Assembly (NCBI GenBank): GCA_938039295.1
Contig: CALHUY010000067.1
Location: forward strand, 1 to 15,088
DNA from: an uncultured Solobacterium sp.
Lineage (GTDB): Bacteria > Bacillota_I > Bacilli_A > Erysipelotrichales > Erysipelotrichaceae
Length of the DNA: 15,088 nt
Direction of reading: 5' to 3'
The notes under the pieces were generated by a model. That model was not told the DNA's origin. It was given only the letters and a program-made list of their open reading frames with translations, and did not search any database. Below are positions 6,616 to 14,186 of the stretch, in pieces. The position numbers and the translations under genes were made by a program. Each line of letters begins with the position of its first letter. The stretch's first letter is position 1.

Positions 6616-8383
6616 CATATGTCTGATGTAAAGCATCATATACTGCTTGAGCAACTTCCAACGGAACAACCTTCGAAATATCATCAACTGTTGCAGATTT
6701 TAAATTTGTAAAGTTACCAAACTCTTTTAATAATAGTTTCTTACGTTTAGGGCCTACTCCAGCAATCTCGTCCAAAACAGATTTAGTCTGTGCCTTTGCA
6801 CGAAGTTTTCTATGATACGTAATCGCTACGCGGTGTACTTCATCTTGCATACGTGTTAACAAGAAGAATAACCCTGAATCTTTATTGATTTCAAAAGTAT
6901 CCCCATTCGTATCCATTAAGGCATTCGTACTATGTTTATCATCCTTTACCAAACCCATTAACTTAATGGTATCTGATAAATCTAGTGAATCCAGAATTTC
7001 CTTTGCAGCATCAATCTGTGTTTTACCACCATCGACGATAATACCATCTGGCATTCTCATCCCTTCTTTTAACATACGGAAATAACGGCGATAAATAACT
7101 TCCTTCATTGAATCTACATCTGAGTTTCCTGTATGAAGTTTATATAATCGATAACTTTTACGATCAGGATAACCATCTTCATATACTACACATGACGCAA
7201 CAGTAAACGCACCACTTATGTGAGAGTTATCAAATAACTCAACACGATTCATTGGATGTTTTGCAATATCACAAAGCTGTGCTACAGCCTGTTCTGTTAG
7301 TGTATCTTGTCTTGCTACCGCGTTGAACTTAAGGTCTAATTGTTTTTTAGCATTTTCAACACACATATCTAAGAGTTTTACTTTATAACCCTTTTGTGGT
7401 TGAAAGATAGGCATGTCTAGCACTTCTTGCAATGCTGTAACATCTAACTCCATCGGCAATACGAGTTCACGAGCAGATGGATGATCTTGATAATACTGTA
7501 CTAAAAACGAAGTAAATTCCTCTTCCGCATCGCCATATAGAGGTCTTAAACGGAATTCTTTATTTAGGATTGTTCCTTCACGTACTAAGAAACCTGTAAT
7601 CGCAAGATATCCCTTTTTCGTATACCAAGCAAAGACATCACGTGAACCACGATTATCTTTTTCAATATTTTGCTTGTCATTTACCACATGACGAATCGAC
7701 TCTAGCATCTCTTTATATTCTTGTGCTTTTTCAAATTCAAGCGCTTGGCTAGCTTCTAACATCTTTGTCTGTAGTTGTGATTCAACATCCTTTGTATCAC
7801 CATTCATGAAACGAACAACTTTATCACTCATTTCATCGTAGACTTTGGGATCAATATCAAACTCGCAAGGTCCAATACATTGATGCATGTGATAATACAG
7901 GCATACCTTTGGTTCCAAGTGTGTGCATCTTCTAAATGGATAGAGTGACTGCAATAGTTTTAAAGTTGTTCTTGCTGCAGTCGCATCAGGAAACGGTCCA
8001 AAGTACTTTGCCTTCTTATCTTTCTTCGCATCACGTGCTATGAGTAAACGTGGATACTTTTCTTTTGTTAGTTTGATGTATGGGTATGATGAATCATCAA
8101 TAAACTGAATATTATACTTTGGACGATATTTCTTAATTAAGTTAATTTCTAACACCAAAGCTTCTTTTTCACTTCTTGTAACGATAAAATCAAAGTCTTC
8201 AATATGACTTACCATTTTAGTCGTCTTAAAATCGTGCGCACCAACAAAATATTGATTCACACGATTGTGTAGATTTTTTGCCTTACCAACGTAGATGATT
8301 TCTCCATTTTTATCCTTCATCTGATAACTACCAGGTTCATTTGGTAAGTTCTTTAATTTCGCTTTGATATATTCTTTATCCAT
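6599..8383 (-). CDS. uvrC: UvrC, excinuclease ABC subunit C
   Basis: UvrC makes the 3' and 5' incisions around bulky DNA lesions marked by UvrA/UvrB. The 594-residue product has a normal length. It has an N-terminal GIY-YIG nuclease domain (about 14-92; GSY at 18-20, IIYVGKA at 29-35, Arg41 in HNRV). A Cys cluster follows at 153, 161, 169 and 173, matching the positions reported to hold an Fe-S cluster in E. coli UvrC. Next come the UvrB-binding UVR motif (about 203-238) and an RNase H-like nuclease with Asp385 (ELFDNSH), Asp451 (VDGG) and His517 (EVHR). The C-terminus has helix-hairpin-helix motifs (about 537-590, IAGVGPKRKK). The start has AAAGGA 5 bases upstream, overlapping the mutS2 stop, so the two genes are co-translated. 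Confidence 0.98.
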   Translation of the reverse strand: MDKEYIKAKLKNLPNEPGSYQMKDKNGEIIYVGKAKNLHNRVNQYFVGAHDFKTTKMVSHIEDFDFIVTRSEKEALVLEINLIKKYRPKYNIQFIDDSSYPYIKLTKEKYPRLLIARDAKKDKKAKYFGPFPDATAARTTLKLLQSLYPFRRCTHLEPKVCLYYHMHQCIGPCEFDIDPKVYDEMSDKVVRFMNGDTKDVESQLQTKMLEASQALEFEKAQEYKEMLESIRHVVNDKQNIEKDNRGSRDVFAWYTKKGYLAITGFLVREGTILNKEFRLRPLYGDAEEEFTSFLVQYYQDHPSARELVLPMELDVTALQEVLDMPIFQPQKGYKVKLLDMCVENAKKQLDLKFNAVARQDTLTEQAVAQLCDIAKHPMNRVELFDNSHISGAFTVASCVVYEDGYPDRKSYRLYKLHTGNSDVDSMKEVIYRRYFRMLKEGMRMPDGIIVDGGKTQIDAAKEILDSLDLSDTIKLMGLVKDDKHSTNALMDTNGDTFEINKDSGLFFLLTRMQDEVHRVAITYHRKLRAKAQTKSVLDEIAGVGPKRKKLLLKEFGNFTNLKSATVDDISKVVPLEVAQAVYDALHQTYENTDA

Positions 8384-8392
8384 TGTTTTCCT

Positions 8393-10705
8393 TTAGTTTA
8401 ATGTTACCACAGTTGCACCAGTTCCACCTTCTTGTGGCATTCCCAGTCTAAATTCTTTGACAGATTTATCATTACGTAATCGCTCATGAACAGCTTTTCG
8501 CAACTTACCTGTACCATCTCCATGAATGATACGGAAAGACTTAAGACCATGAATCTTTGCTTGGTCCATATAGTCTTTCATCTTTTCAATACCTTCATCA
8601 ACACGCATACCAATTAGATTGCATTCTAAAGACATGCTTGCATAGATGTTGTGAGAGCGAATATGTACAGATGTATTCGTTTTTGTCTTAGGAATCACAT
8701 GTGAACTTGGTCGAATCTGATTCTTCTTTACATGAATCGTTCTTCCATTTAAACTCACAGTAATTTCCTTTCTTCCAATCTTAATTACTTCGCATACCTG
8801 ATTGGAAGAACGTAATTCCACTGCATCTCCAACATGATATGTAATATCATCATAATTTGTATCATCCACTTCTTCGAGTGGTTGAATCTTCTTTAGCTGA
8901 TTACGTACATTGAGCACTTCGTGATACTTCGCTTGCTCACTACGCATTTGTGCAAGAATCTCATCTGCCTTATGTTGTGCTTCTTCAATATATTGATTGG
9001 CTTCTGCTTGCGCATTCTTATGCCATTCATCTTTTTCTTTTAAAAGTTGGTTACGTTCTTTGACAAGAGATTCTTGTAACGCTTTTACTTCCGCAATCTT
9101 TTTACTAAGTTCATCATTCTTTAATGTTGTTTCATTTAACTGTGTTTCTAAACGTTCAATTAAAATATCTTCTTGTGATTTGGCTTGTTCTTTTAAGAAA
9201 GATGCATATTTAATAATCGATTTTGGTAGACCATATCTTTCCGCTATCTCAAAGGCATTTGATTGTCCTGTTAAGCCTTCAATAAAGCGGTAAGTAGGTT
9301 CTAATTTTTCTTGGTCAAATTGTACACTCGCAACCATGATGTCGTCATGTCGTTTCCCATAAGCTTTTAGTCGACCATAGTGTGTTGTAGCGACACAGGT
9401 AGCCTTTACATCACGTAAATAATTCAAGATGGAAATCGCTAAACTTTCTCCCTCTTTTGGATCTGTGCCAGAGCCAACTTCATCCATTAGCACTAAACTA
9501 TTTTCAGTTGCACTACGGATGATTTCTGCTTGTTTTTTGATATGAGCACTAAAACTAGATAGGGATTCTACAACCGATTGATCATCACCAATATCCACAA
9601 ACACATTATCAAAGAAAGGAATCACAGCACTCTCTGCAGTAACAGGAATACCGACATACGTCATTAATACAAATAGACCAATGACTTTCATCGACACCGT
9701 TTTACCACCAGTGTTAGGACCTGTAATTAGAAGGATACGTTTTGGATCACGCAAATGATAGTTATTCGCAACGACCTTCTTAGGATCAATTAGAGGATGT
9801 TTTGCACGAATAATTTCGATTTCCTTTTGTTCTGTTAGTTCAGCCGCAACACCATCATGAAGCTTGCCCCATTGTGCTTTCGCAAAGATTGCATCTAAAA
9901 TACCACAAGTTTCAATGTTTGAGATTTCTTCATCCGCAATCGCAGATACGCTTCTAGATAACATTGTTAGAATACGATGAATCTCTTCTTTTTCTTTCTC
10001 AACAAGTTCCATCTTACGATTATTTAAACCAACCAATGATGCCGGTTCAATATAGGAGGCTTGTTTTGAAGCACTATCACCATGCAGTAAACCACCATAC
10101 ATATTTTTATCGGATGCTTTTACTAAGATAACAGCACGGCCATTACGCATCGTTACAATGGAGTCAACCACACTATCAGAATGACTTGCCACAAAGCGAT
10201 TTGCTGCAGTTGCGATTTCCCCATCGATGCGTGATAAACTTGTACGAATCGATTTTAACTCTGGTGAAGCTTTGTCCATTACTTCACCATATTGATTTAA
10301 ACAATTACCAATCTCTTTCGCAATTTTCTCGTGAACAATTAGAGTATCATATAAATCACTGAGATAATCATGTTCTAATGCATTCATAGATTTAAAGTAA
10401 TGCAACATTCCTTGAATGCCTTGAATTAAGAACATTTCATCAATCAACTCTTGTGCTGTTAAAGTTCTTCCCTTTTTTGCATTCAAAAGAATTTCTCTTA
10501 AATCTTTAATTTGTGACATTGGTAGACGATCTTCATGAATACACATTGCTAGAGCTTCTTTCATGTATGCATGTTCACGTCGAATCACAAGAGGATCAAA
10601 AGACGGTTTAATGGTATCTACATATTCAATGCCAAGTGAAAAAGAACATTGCTTTTTCACCTGTTCTAATATCACATTTAATTCTAGACTACCAATTACA
10701 CTCAT
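8393..10705 (-). CDS. mutS2: MutS2 family ATPase with C-terminal Smr domain
   Basis: MutS2 is a MutS-like ATPase not involved in mismatch repair. It has been linked to suppression of recombination and, in Bacillus subtilis, to rescue of collided ribosomes. The 770-residue protein shows the MutS core/clamp, Walker A GPNTGGKT (329-336), Walker B LVLMDE (404-409) with the ABC-like GSGTDPKEG after it, and TTHYGRLK (440-447). A long coiled coil (about 505-600), a KOW-like domain (about 622-666) and an Smr domain (about 692-768) with HGDGTGKLR (728-736) follow. The other Smr motif, usually LDLRG, reads CNLIGMR here. AGGAG, 5 bases before the ATG, overlaps the cvpA stop, and uvrC follows after 9 bases, so the three genes form one operon. 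Confidence 0.97.
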   Translation of the reverse strand: MSVIGSLELNVILEQVKKQCSFSLGIEYVDTIKPSFDPLVIRREHAYMKEALAMCIHEDRLPMSQIKDLREILLNAKKGRTLTAQELIDEMFLIQGIQGMLHYFKSMNALEHDYLSDLYDTLIVHEKIAKEIGNCLNQYGEVMDKASPELKSIRTSLSRIDGEIATAANRFVASHSDSVVDSIVTMRNGRAVILVKASDKNMYGGLLHGDSASKQASYIEPASLVGLNNRKMELVEKEKEEIHRILTMLSRSVSAIADEEISNIETCGILDAIFAKAQWGKLHDGVAAELTEQKEIEIIRAKHPLIDPKKVVANNYHLRDPKRILLITGPNTGGKTVSMKVIGLFVLMTYVGIPVTAESAVIPFFDNVFVDIGDDQSVVESLSSFSAHIKKQAEIIRSATENSLVLMDEVGSGTDPKEGESLAISILNYLRDVKATCVATTHYGRLKAYGKRHDDIMVASVQFDQEKLEPTYRFIEGLTGQSNAFEIAERYGLPKSIIKYASFLKEQAKSQEDILIERLETQLNETTLKNDELSKKIAEVKALQESLVKERNQLLKEKDEWHKNAQAEANQYIEEAQHKADEILAQMRSEQAKYHEVLNVRNQLKKIQPLEEVDDTNYDDITYHVGDAVELRSSNQVCEVIKIGRKEITVSLNGRTIHVKKNQIRPSSHVIPKTKTNTSVHIRSHNIYASMSLECNLIGMRVDEGIEKMKDYMDQAKIHGLKSFRIIHGDGTGKLRKAVHERLRNDKSVKEFRLGMPQEGGTGATVVTLN

Positions 10706-10713
10706 ATAAACTC

Positions 10714-11373
10714 CTATTTAATTTGTTTACTTTCTTCCACAAAACCATTCTCTTTTAACCAGTTTTCAACTGCATTTCTCTGTAAGTCTGTTAATGACTT
10801 TGTATCTTCTCCTATCTTTGAGAAACCTTCACTACTAAATAGTGGACCCAAGTAATCTTTAGCGACCAATTCCGTCACTTGATTAACTTGTTTGATTAAA
10901 GAATTCTCTACAATATAACTTCCATTTTTAAATAGAGGTGTATGTAATAACACTGTTATCACAACCATCCACACAAATGCTTCTAGTACTCCAAATGCAG
11001 CACCTAATAGTGCACTGACTGCATGTAAACCTGGAACTTTATGTACACCCTTTGCAATTCGATCAACTACAAAGAACAACATACGTAGTAATAAGAATAA
11101 TAATATAAACCATGCAATCTGGTTTACATATGTTTTGGCAATCGCTTCAAAAGGTGTTCCAGATATACCTAATGACTTAACAGATACAATATTGATGTAT
11201 TTCGCAAATACACCGCATAATATCCATGCAATCCAATACGAAATAACAGAACCAACAAGGCCAATTAATCTACGTAGAATCCCTGTATTATAACCCTGTG
11301 CCGCTTTTAGAATAAAGAATATAACGACAAAGGCACTGAAATATATTGCCCAATTTTCCTGTAATGTAAACAT
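10714..11373 (-). CDS. cvpA: CvpA family membrane protein
   Basis: CvpA-family proteins are small integral membrane proteins. In E. coli CvpA is linked to colicin V export and envelope stress; the Bacillus homologue YshB sits in the same place next to mutS2. The 219-residue product has four predicted membrane segments (about 9-24, 34-57, 83-104, 118-143). The family-typical PGLHAVSALLGAAFGVLEAF (114-133) enters the fourth. A polar cytoplasmic or periplasmic C-terminal tail of about 70 residues follows. AGGAGG lies 8 bases before the ATG. It is the first gene of the cvpA-mutS2-uvrC operon. Compared with Bacillus, zapA and polX are missing from this neighbourhood. Its molecular function in Bacillota is not established. 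Confidence 0.88.
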   Translation of the reverse strand: MFTLQENWAIYFSAFVVIFFILKAAQGYNTGILRRLIGLVGSVISYWIAWILCGVFAKYINIVSVKSLGISGTPFEAIAKTYVNQIAWFILLFLLLRMLFFVVDRIAKGVHKVPGLHAVSALLGAAFGVLEAFVWMVVITVLLHTPLFKNGSYIVENSLIKQVNQVTELVAKDYLGPLFSSEGFSKIGEDTKSLTDLQRNAVENWLKENGFVEESKQIK

Positions 11374-11395
11374 AAATAAAACCTCCTATATAAAG

Positions 11396-11425
11396 ATGAT
11401 AAAACAAAACGTTTCAAACTGCCAA
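11396..11425 (-). promoter_or_regulatory. Promoter of the cvpA-mutS2-uvrC operon
   Basis: On the minus strand TTGGCA (11420-11425) and TATCAT (11396-11401) each match the consensus at 5 of 6 positions, 18 bases apart. The predicted leader of about 15-20 bases carries the AGGAGG of cvpA. It interlocks with the divergent rnhC promoter. Confidence 0.6.
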
Positions 11426-11439
11426 CTGCATGATAAAAT
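11411..11439 (+). promoter_or_regulatory. Promoter of rnhC (extended -10), probably giving a leaderless mRNA
   Basis: TGATAAAAT (11431-11439) is an extended -10. The -35 region is weak (GTTTCA, 17 bases upstream of TAAAAT). The predicted start at about 11445-11447 coincides with the best ATG of rnhC (11447), and no Shine-Dalgarno sequence is visible. Confidence 0.5.
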
Positions 11440-11446
11440 ATACTAC

Positions 11447-12319
11447 ATGAATAGTACAATAACTTTAAAACTAACATCAAATCAAGAGGAACAATTATTC
11501 GCTACTTTTAACGAATTTTCATCCACCCCTCCACAATATGCAAAATGGCAATTAAAACCAGAAAATTGTGTTATTACTTGTTACACATCAGGTAAGACTG
11601 TATTCCAAGGAAAAGACGCAAATATTTACGCTGCAGCCTTCAGGAATGAGCCAGTAGCACCTACAACCACTACTTCAATAAGCCAATATCCACAAGCTGG
11701 CAGTGATGAAGTCGGTACAGGTGATTACTTTGGACCAGTATGCGTATGTGCTAGTTATGTTACAAAGGATGATATTGATTTCTTAGTAAAACTAGGTGTA
11801 CGGGACTCTAAGAAATTAACCGATGCAGATATGCTAAAGATTGGTCCACAACTGATGGAAAAAATTCCACATAGTCTATTGATAGTAACTCCACAAAAAT
11901 ACAATCAAGTTCATGAAGAAAATAATCTCAACGCAATTAAGGCTAAATTACATAACCAAGCCTATATCAATCTTGCAAAGAAGATAAATCTTCCAAGTTT
12001 TAAGATTATTGATCAGTTTACACCAGAATCATTGTACTATCGTTATATCAAAAATGAACCGCAAATCATACGTGGGATCCATTTTGAAACAAAAGCTGAA
12101 GATAAGTATTTATCCGTCGCTGTCGGTTCTATCATCTCACGCTATGGTTTTTTAAAGACTTGGGAAGAAATGGAACAAAAATACGATATAACTTTTCCTA
12201 AGGGATCTGGAGATAAAGTAGATATCCTTGCCCAAGAATTTGTGGATCGATATGGGTTTGAACGTCTTGGCGAAGTCGCAAAATTACATTTTAAAAATAC
12301 CGAAAAAATACGTGTATAG
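11447..12319 (+). CDS. rnhC: Ribonuclease HIII
   Basis: RNase HIII cleaves the RNA strand of RNA-DNA hybrids, including R-loops, in the cytoplasm. The chosen start gives 290 residues. An N-terminal TBP-like substrate-binding domain (about 1-75, with TCYTSGKTVFQGKD) precedes the catalytic domain. That domain carries the acidic residues Asp87 and Glu88 in GSDEVGTGDYFGP, Asp189 in IDQF and Glu218 in TKAED, plus DSKKL and SIISRYGFL. The Glu after the first Asp and the N-terminal domain separate HIII from HII. The frame is open to an ATG at 11396, which would add 17 residues. That ATG has no ribosome binding site and lies upstream of the promoter, while MNSTITLKL at 11447 fits the family start. 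It is divergent from cvpA, as in Bacillus. Confidence 0.95.
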   Translation: MNSTITLKLTSNQEEQLFATFNEFSSTPPQYAKWQLKPENCVITCYTSGKTVFQGKDANIYAAAFRNEPVAPTTTTSISQYPQAGSDEVGTGDYFGPVCVCASYVTKDDIDFLVKLGVRDSKKLTDADMLKIGPQLMEKIPHSLLIVTPQKYNQVHEENNLNAIKAKLHNQAYINLAKKINLPSFKIIDQFTPESLYYRYIKNEPQIIRGIHFETKAEDKYLSVAVGSIISRYGFLKTWEEMEQKYDITFPKGSGDKVDILAQEFVDRYGFERLGEVAKLHFKNTEKIRV

Positions 12320-12339
12320 ATTCTTTATACACGTATTTT
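12305..12339. terminator. Bidirectional terminator between rnhC and the LURP-one-like gene
   Basis: A perfect 14-bp stem (AAAATACGTGTATA/TATACACGTATTTT) with a 7-base loop. T runs follow in both directions. The rnhC stop codon (12317-12319) is built into the stem and loop, and the opposing gene ends 7 bases beyond. Confidence 0.9.
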
Positions 12340-12345
12340 CATTAC

Positions 12346-13008
12346 TTATACATTGCTAGAATGTGTGGTTGAAGAGCTACTAGAATGTCTTCTAGCCATC
12401 AGCATATTTTCTAATGTAATAACGATGGCAACAACTGTCGCCTCCTCATTTACATCATATAAATCAATGCAATATTTATCACGCATGGAGAATAGTTTTT
12501 GTCCTACAACTGCAATCACACGTTCCTGGTTGTTATATAGTACAAAGTTCAGATTTGCGAAATCTCCCTGTAAGGTCCAACCAAGTTCATCAATTGTAAA
12601 TTTCATATCCAAGATACGGAACAACTCTTTTGAAAGTTCGAATGATTTTCCATCAACCACATCAATATAGTGAATAGAGTGAAGAGAGAATAGTTTCTTT
12701 TCTATCCTTGCGACTACCCTATCCTCGATATCAGTAATTGTCGTTTCATTTGTAAAAGAGAATAGTTTGGAAAATGAATGATACACCACATTATCATTTT
12801 CATCAGTCACATCGATATCTTTATGAAAACTAAATAGGTATCTACTTGTATAGAGTGATTTAGCTGGTTCACCATATTCCTTATAATTACGAATATCCGT
12901 TCCTTCTCCTGCAGAGTGGTATCTTTGAAAGATTAACGAAACAGCAAAAATTCCTACAACCATAAATACCATCAGAATCAATACTGGCTGCATTGTCCCC
13001 ATATACAT
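12346..13008 (-). CDS. Membrane-anchored LURP-one-related (YxjI/Tubby-like) protein
   Basis: LURP-one-related proteins share a beta-barrel fold with Tubby C-terminal domains; the bacterial members have no settled function. The 220-residue product has one N-terminal membrane segment (about 8-27) and a short linker. A beta-rich domain (about 55-206) follows, in which a short strand motif recurs: YLFSF (57), KLFSF (81), KLFSL (105), ELFRI (128) and KLFSM (171). This is the pattern that identifies the family. The protein ends in a low-complexity Ser/Thr/His tail after ARR. Three in-frame ATGs lie close together; AGGAGG is 9 bases from the one at 13008, 3 from 13014 and 15 from 13002, so 13008 is chosen. 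It is probably transcribed alone or by read-through from the Nudix gene. Confidence 0.8.
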   Translation of the reverse strand: MYMGTMQPVLILMVFMVVGIFAVSLIFQRYHSAGEGTDIRNYKEYGEPAKSLYTSRYLFSFHKDIDVTDENDNVVYHSFSKLFSFTNETTITDIEDRVVARIEKKLFSLHSIHYIDVVDGKSFELSKELFRILDMKFTIDELGWTLQGDFANLNFVLYNNQERVIAVVGQKLFSMRDKYCIDLYDVNEEATVVAIVITLENMLMARRHSSSSSTTHSSNV

Positions 13009-13065
13009 TATCATTCACCTCCTGTCGAGTACTATTTACAACTATATAGTAACACTTTCTAATCT

Positions 13066-13107
13066 AAAAAGAAAAAATGGAATTTCACTTTAAGTGTATA
13101 TTCCATT
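13066..13107 (-). terminator. Rho-independent terminator of the Nudix gene
   Basis: On the minus strand the arms AATGGAAT/ATTCCATT close an imperfect inner hairpin (CACT/AGTG), followed by a long T-rich tail (TTTTTTCTTTTT). The stop codon of the Nudix gene (13085-13087) lies inside the hairpin. Confidence 0.8.
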
Positions 13108-13537
13108 CTTCATTATCTTTTTGATAATAGAACTCTGTAAGTTCAGGATCTTCAAATACACGAATCAAAACATCCATATCGACAGAGAGCTTCAACTTTA
13201 AGAAGTCTTCACGCTTTACCCAAGATACAATTCCTTCACTAGAAGAGATTATTTCACCAGTAAAAGCATTACATGTATACAGGAATACAATATAGCGACT
13301 TCCATCAGAATTTACCCAATCCTTTACTCCACAAAGCTTAGGATTTACAATATCTAAACCTGTTTCTTCTTTGACTTCGCGAATGACAGAATCCACTATC
13401 GACTCATTATCTTCTACATGACCTCCTGGAAATGTAATACCTGGCCAATCTTTCTTTTGTCTATCGATGACAAGTATTTCATCACCTCTAGAAATCATAC
13501 ATAGATTTGTTAATGTCACTAATTTACGTCTGTCCAT
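13085..13537 (-). CDS. Nudix hydrolase (MutT/8-oxo-dGTPase-like)
   Basis: Nudix enzymes hydrolyse nucleoside diphosphates linked to another group; this one looks like the 8-oxo-dGTP diphosphatase type, but the substrate cannot be read from sequence. The complete Nudix box G-x5-E-x7-REVKEETGL is at residues 39-61 of a 150-residue product, preceded by WPGITFPGG. An earlier ATG at 13546 would add three residues, but it overlaps a perfect TATAAT box at 13545-13550. If that box is the -10, transcription starts at about 13538 and the mRNA is leaderless with the ATG at 13537. No Shine-Dalgarno sequence supports either ATG. The promoter region is one copy of a 63-bp direct repeat, and the other copy lies 1463 bases upstream. 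A terminator overlaps the stop. Confidence 0.9.
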   Translation of the reverse strand: MDRRKLVTLTNLCMISRGDEILVIDRQKKDWPGITFPGGHVEDNESIVDSVIREVKEETGLDIVNPKLCGVKDWVNSDGSRYIVFLYTCNAFTGEIISSSEGIVSWVKREDFLKLKLSVDMDVLIRVFEDPELTEFYYQKDNEEWNIHLK

Positions 13538-13539
13538 GT

Positions 13540-13602
13540 ATGTCATTATAAAAGAATCAGCTAAATATATCTAGGTTTATTTTGTCATCCAACTTTCATC
13601 GC
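13540..13602. repeat. 63-bp direct repeat, copy 1 (Nudix promoter region)
   Basis: Matches 15003-15065 at 59 of 63 positions without gaps. All four differences fall within 13556-13561. The copy covers the -10 box and first ATG of the Nudix gene and, on the minus strand, ends upstream in a short coding-like stretch GDESWMTK-stop shared with copy 2. Together the copies flank the PD-(D/E)XK nuclease segment. Confidence 0.93.
13545..13550 (-). promoter_or_regulatory. -10 box of the Nudix gene
   Basis: A perfect TATAAT on the minus strand, conserved in both copies of the 63-bp repeat (the second at 15008-15013). The -35 region (TAGATA at 17 bases) is poor. An alternative upstream -10, TATATT, with TTGGAT 17 bases before it is also conserved. 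Confidence 0.45.
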
Positions 13603-13634
13603 CTCAATTTAAAATTATACAACTTATGATAATC

Positions 13635-14186
13635 TTATTTAGAGATTGATAGTTCACAGTGCATTTTATCGATACTACCATATTTCTCCATTATTATTGA
13701 ATCAATCTTTTTTTCAAAATCATCAATTTCTTTTAATTTATTATTTAAATTTTCAAAAATTAAATCTTCCGATAAATCATCATCAACATTGCTCTTCTTA
13801 GTTGTAAAACAAATTTTCCATAATCCAAATTTCTTGGAATTATTTTTTGGAGACCATTCATTAATAGCAGAGCAAACTTTACTCTGAAGGTCCGTAAAAT
13901 CTTTTGAACTAAAAACCAATTGAATATAAAATTGCTTTCCATCAACATTTATCTCATAAAAATAATGGTTTTTTGTATTCCATCCACTATTTGGTTCAGT
14001 AGAATCAGGAATAATTGAAGACAAATATGGCGTTTTAAATCTAATATAAGATTTAGTACATTTATCTGGATCAACTTCAATTTTCTTTTCATTTGTTTTA
14101 TCATCAGCCCACTTTTTAAAAATTTTAGCTAGTTCGGCAGCCCTATCCGACTTAATTTCAAATATTAAGTCTAATGCCTTTTGATG
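13635..14186 (-). pseudogene. Orphaned C-terminal part of the PD-(D/E)XK nuclease gene, cut off by an in-frame TAA
   Basis: Reading on past the TAA at 14187-14189 in the same frame gives 183 further residues without a stop, starting HQKALDLIFEIKSDRAAELA and ending HCELSISK. The composition and AT-rich codons match the N-terminal part. HQKALDLIFEI directly after EICTNIYV reads as one continuous helical protein. There is no ribosome binding site or convincing ATG near the start of this part; the only alternative start is a TTG at 14024 inside the sequence. The segment is therefore the C-terminal half of the upstream gene and is probably not translated, unless the TAA is suppressed or is a sequencing error. 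No terminator is seen before the Nudix promoter. Confidence 0.75.

Noticed and set aside
11396..11446. Upstream ATG for RNase HIII
   Set aside because: No Shine-Dalgarno sequence; it lies upstream of the predicted rnhC promoter, and the extra 17 residues do not look like the family.
12353..12670. Plus-strand frame opposite the LURP-one-like gene
   Set aside because: Ser/Thr-rich antisense of the beta-rich domain. The minus-strand gene has a perfect ribosome binding site and family motifs.
13635..14024. Independent 129-residue gene
   Set aside because: Its only start is a TTG without a ribosome binding site, and the frame continues upstream to the nuclease TAA. It is the tail of the nuclease gene.
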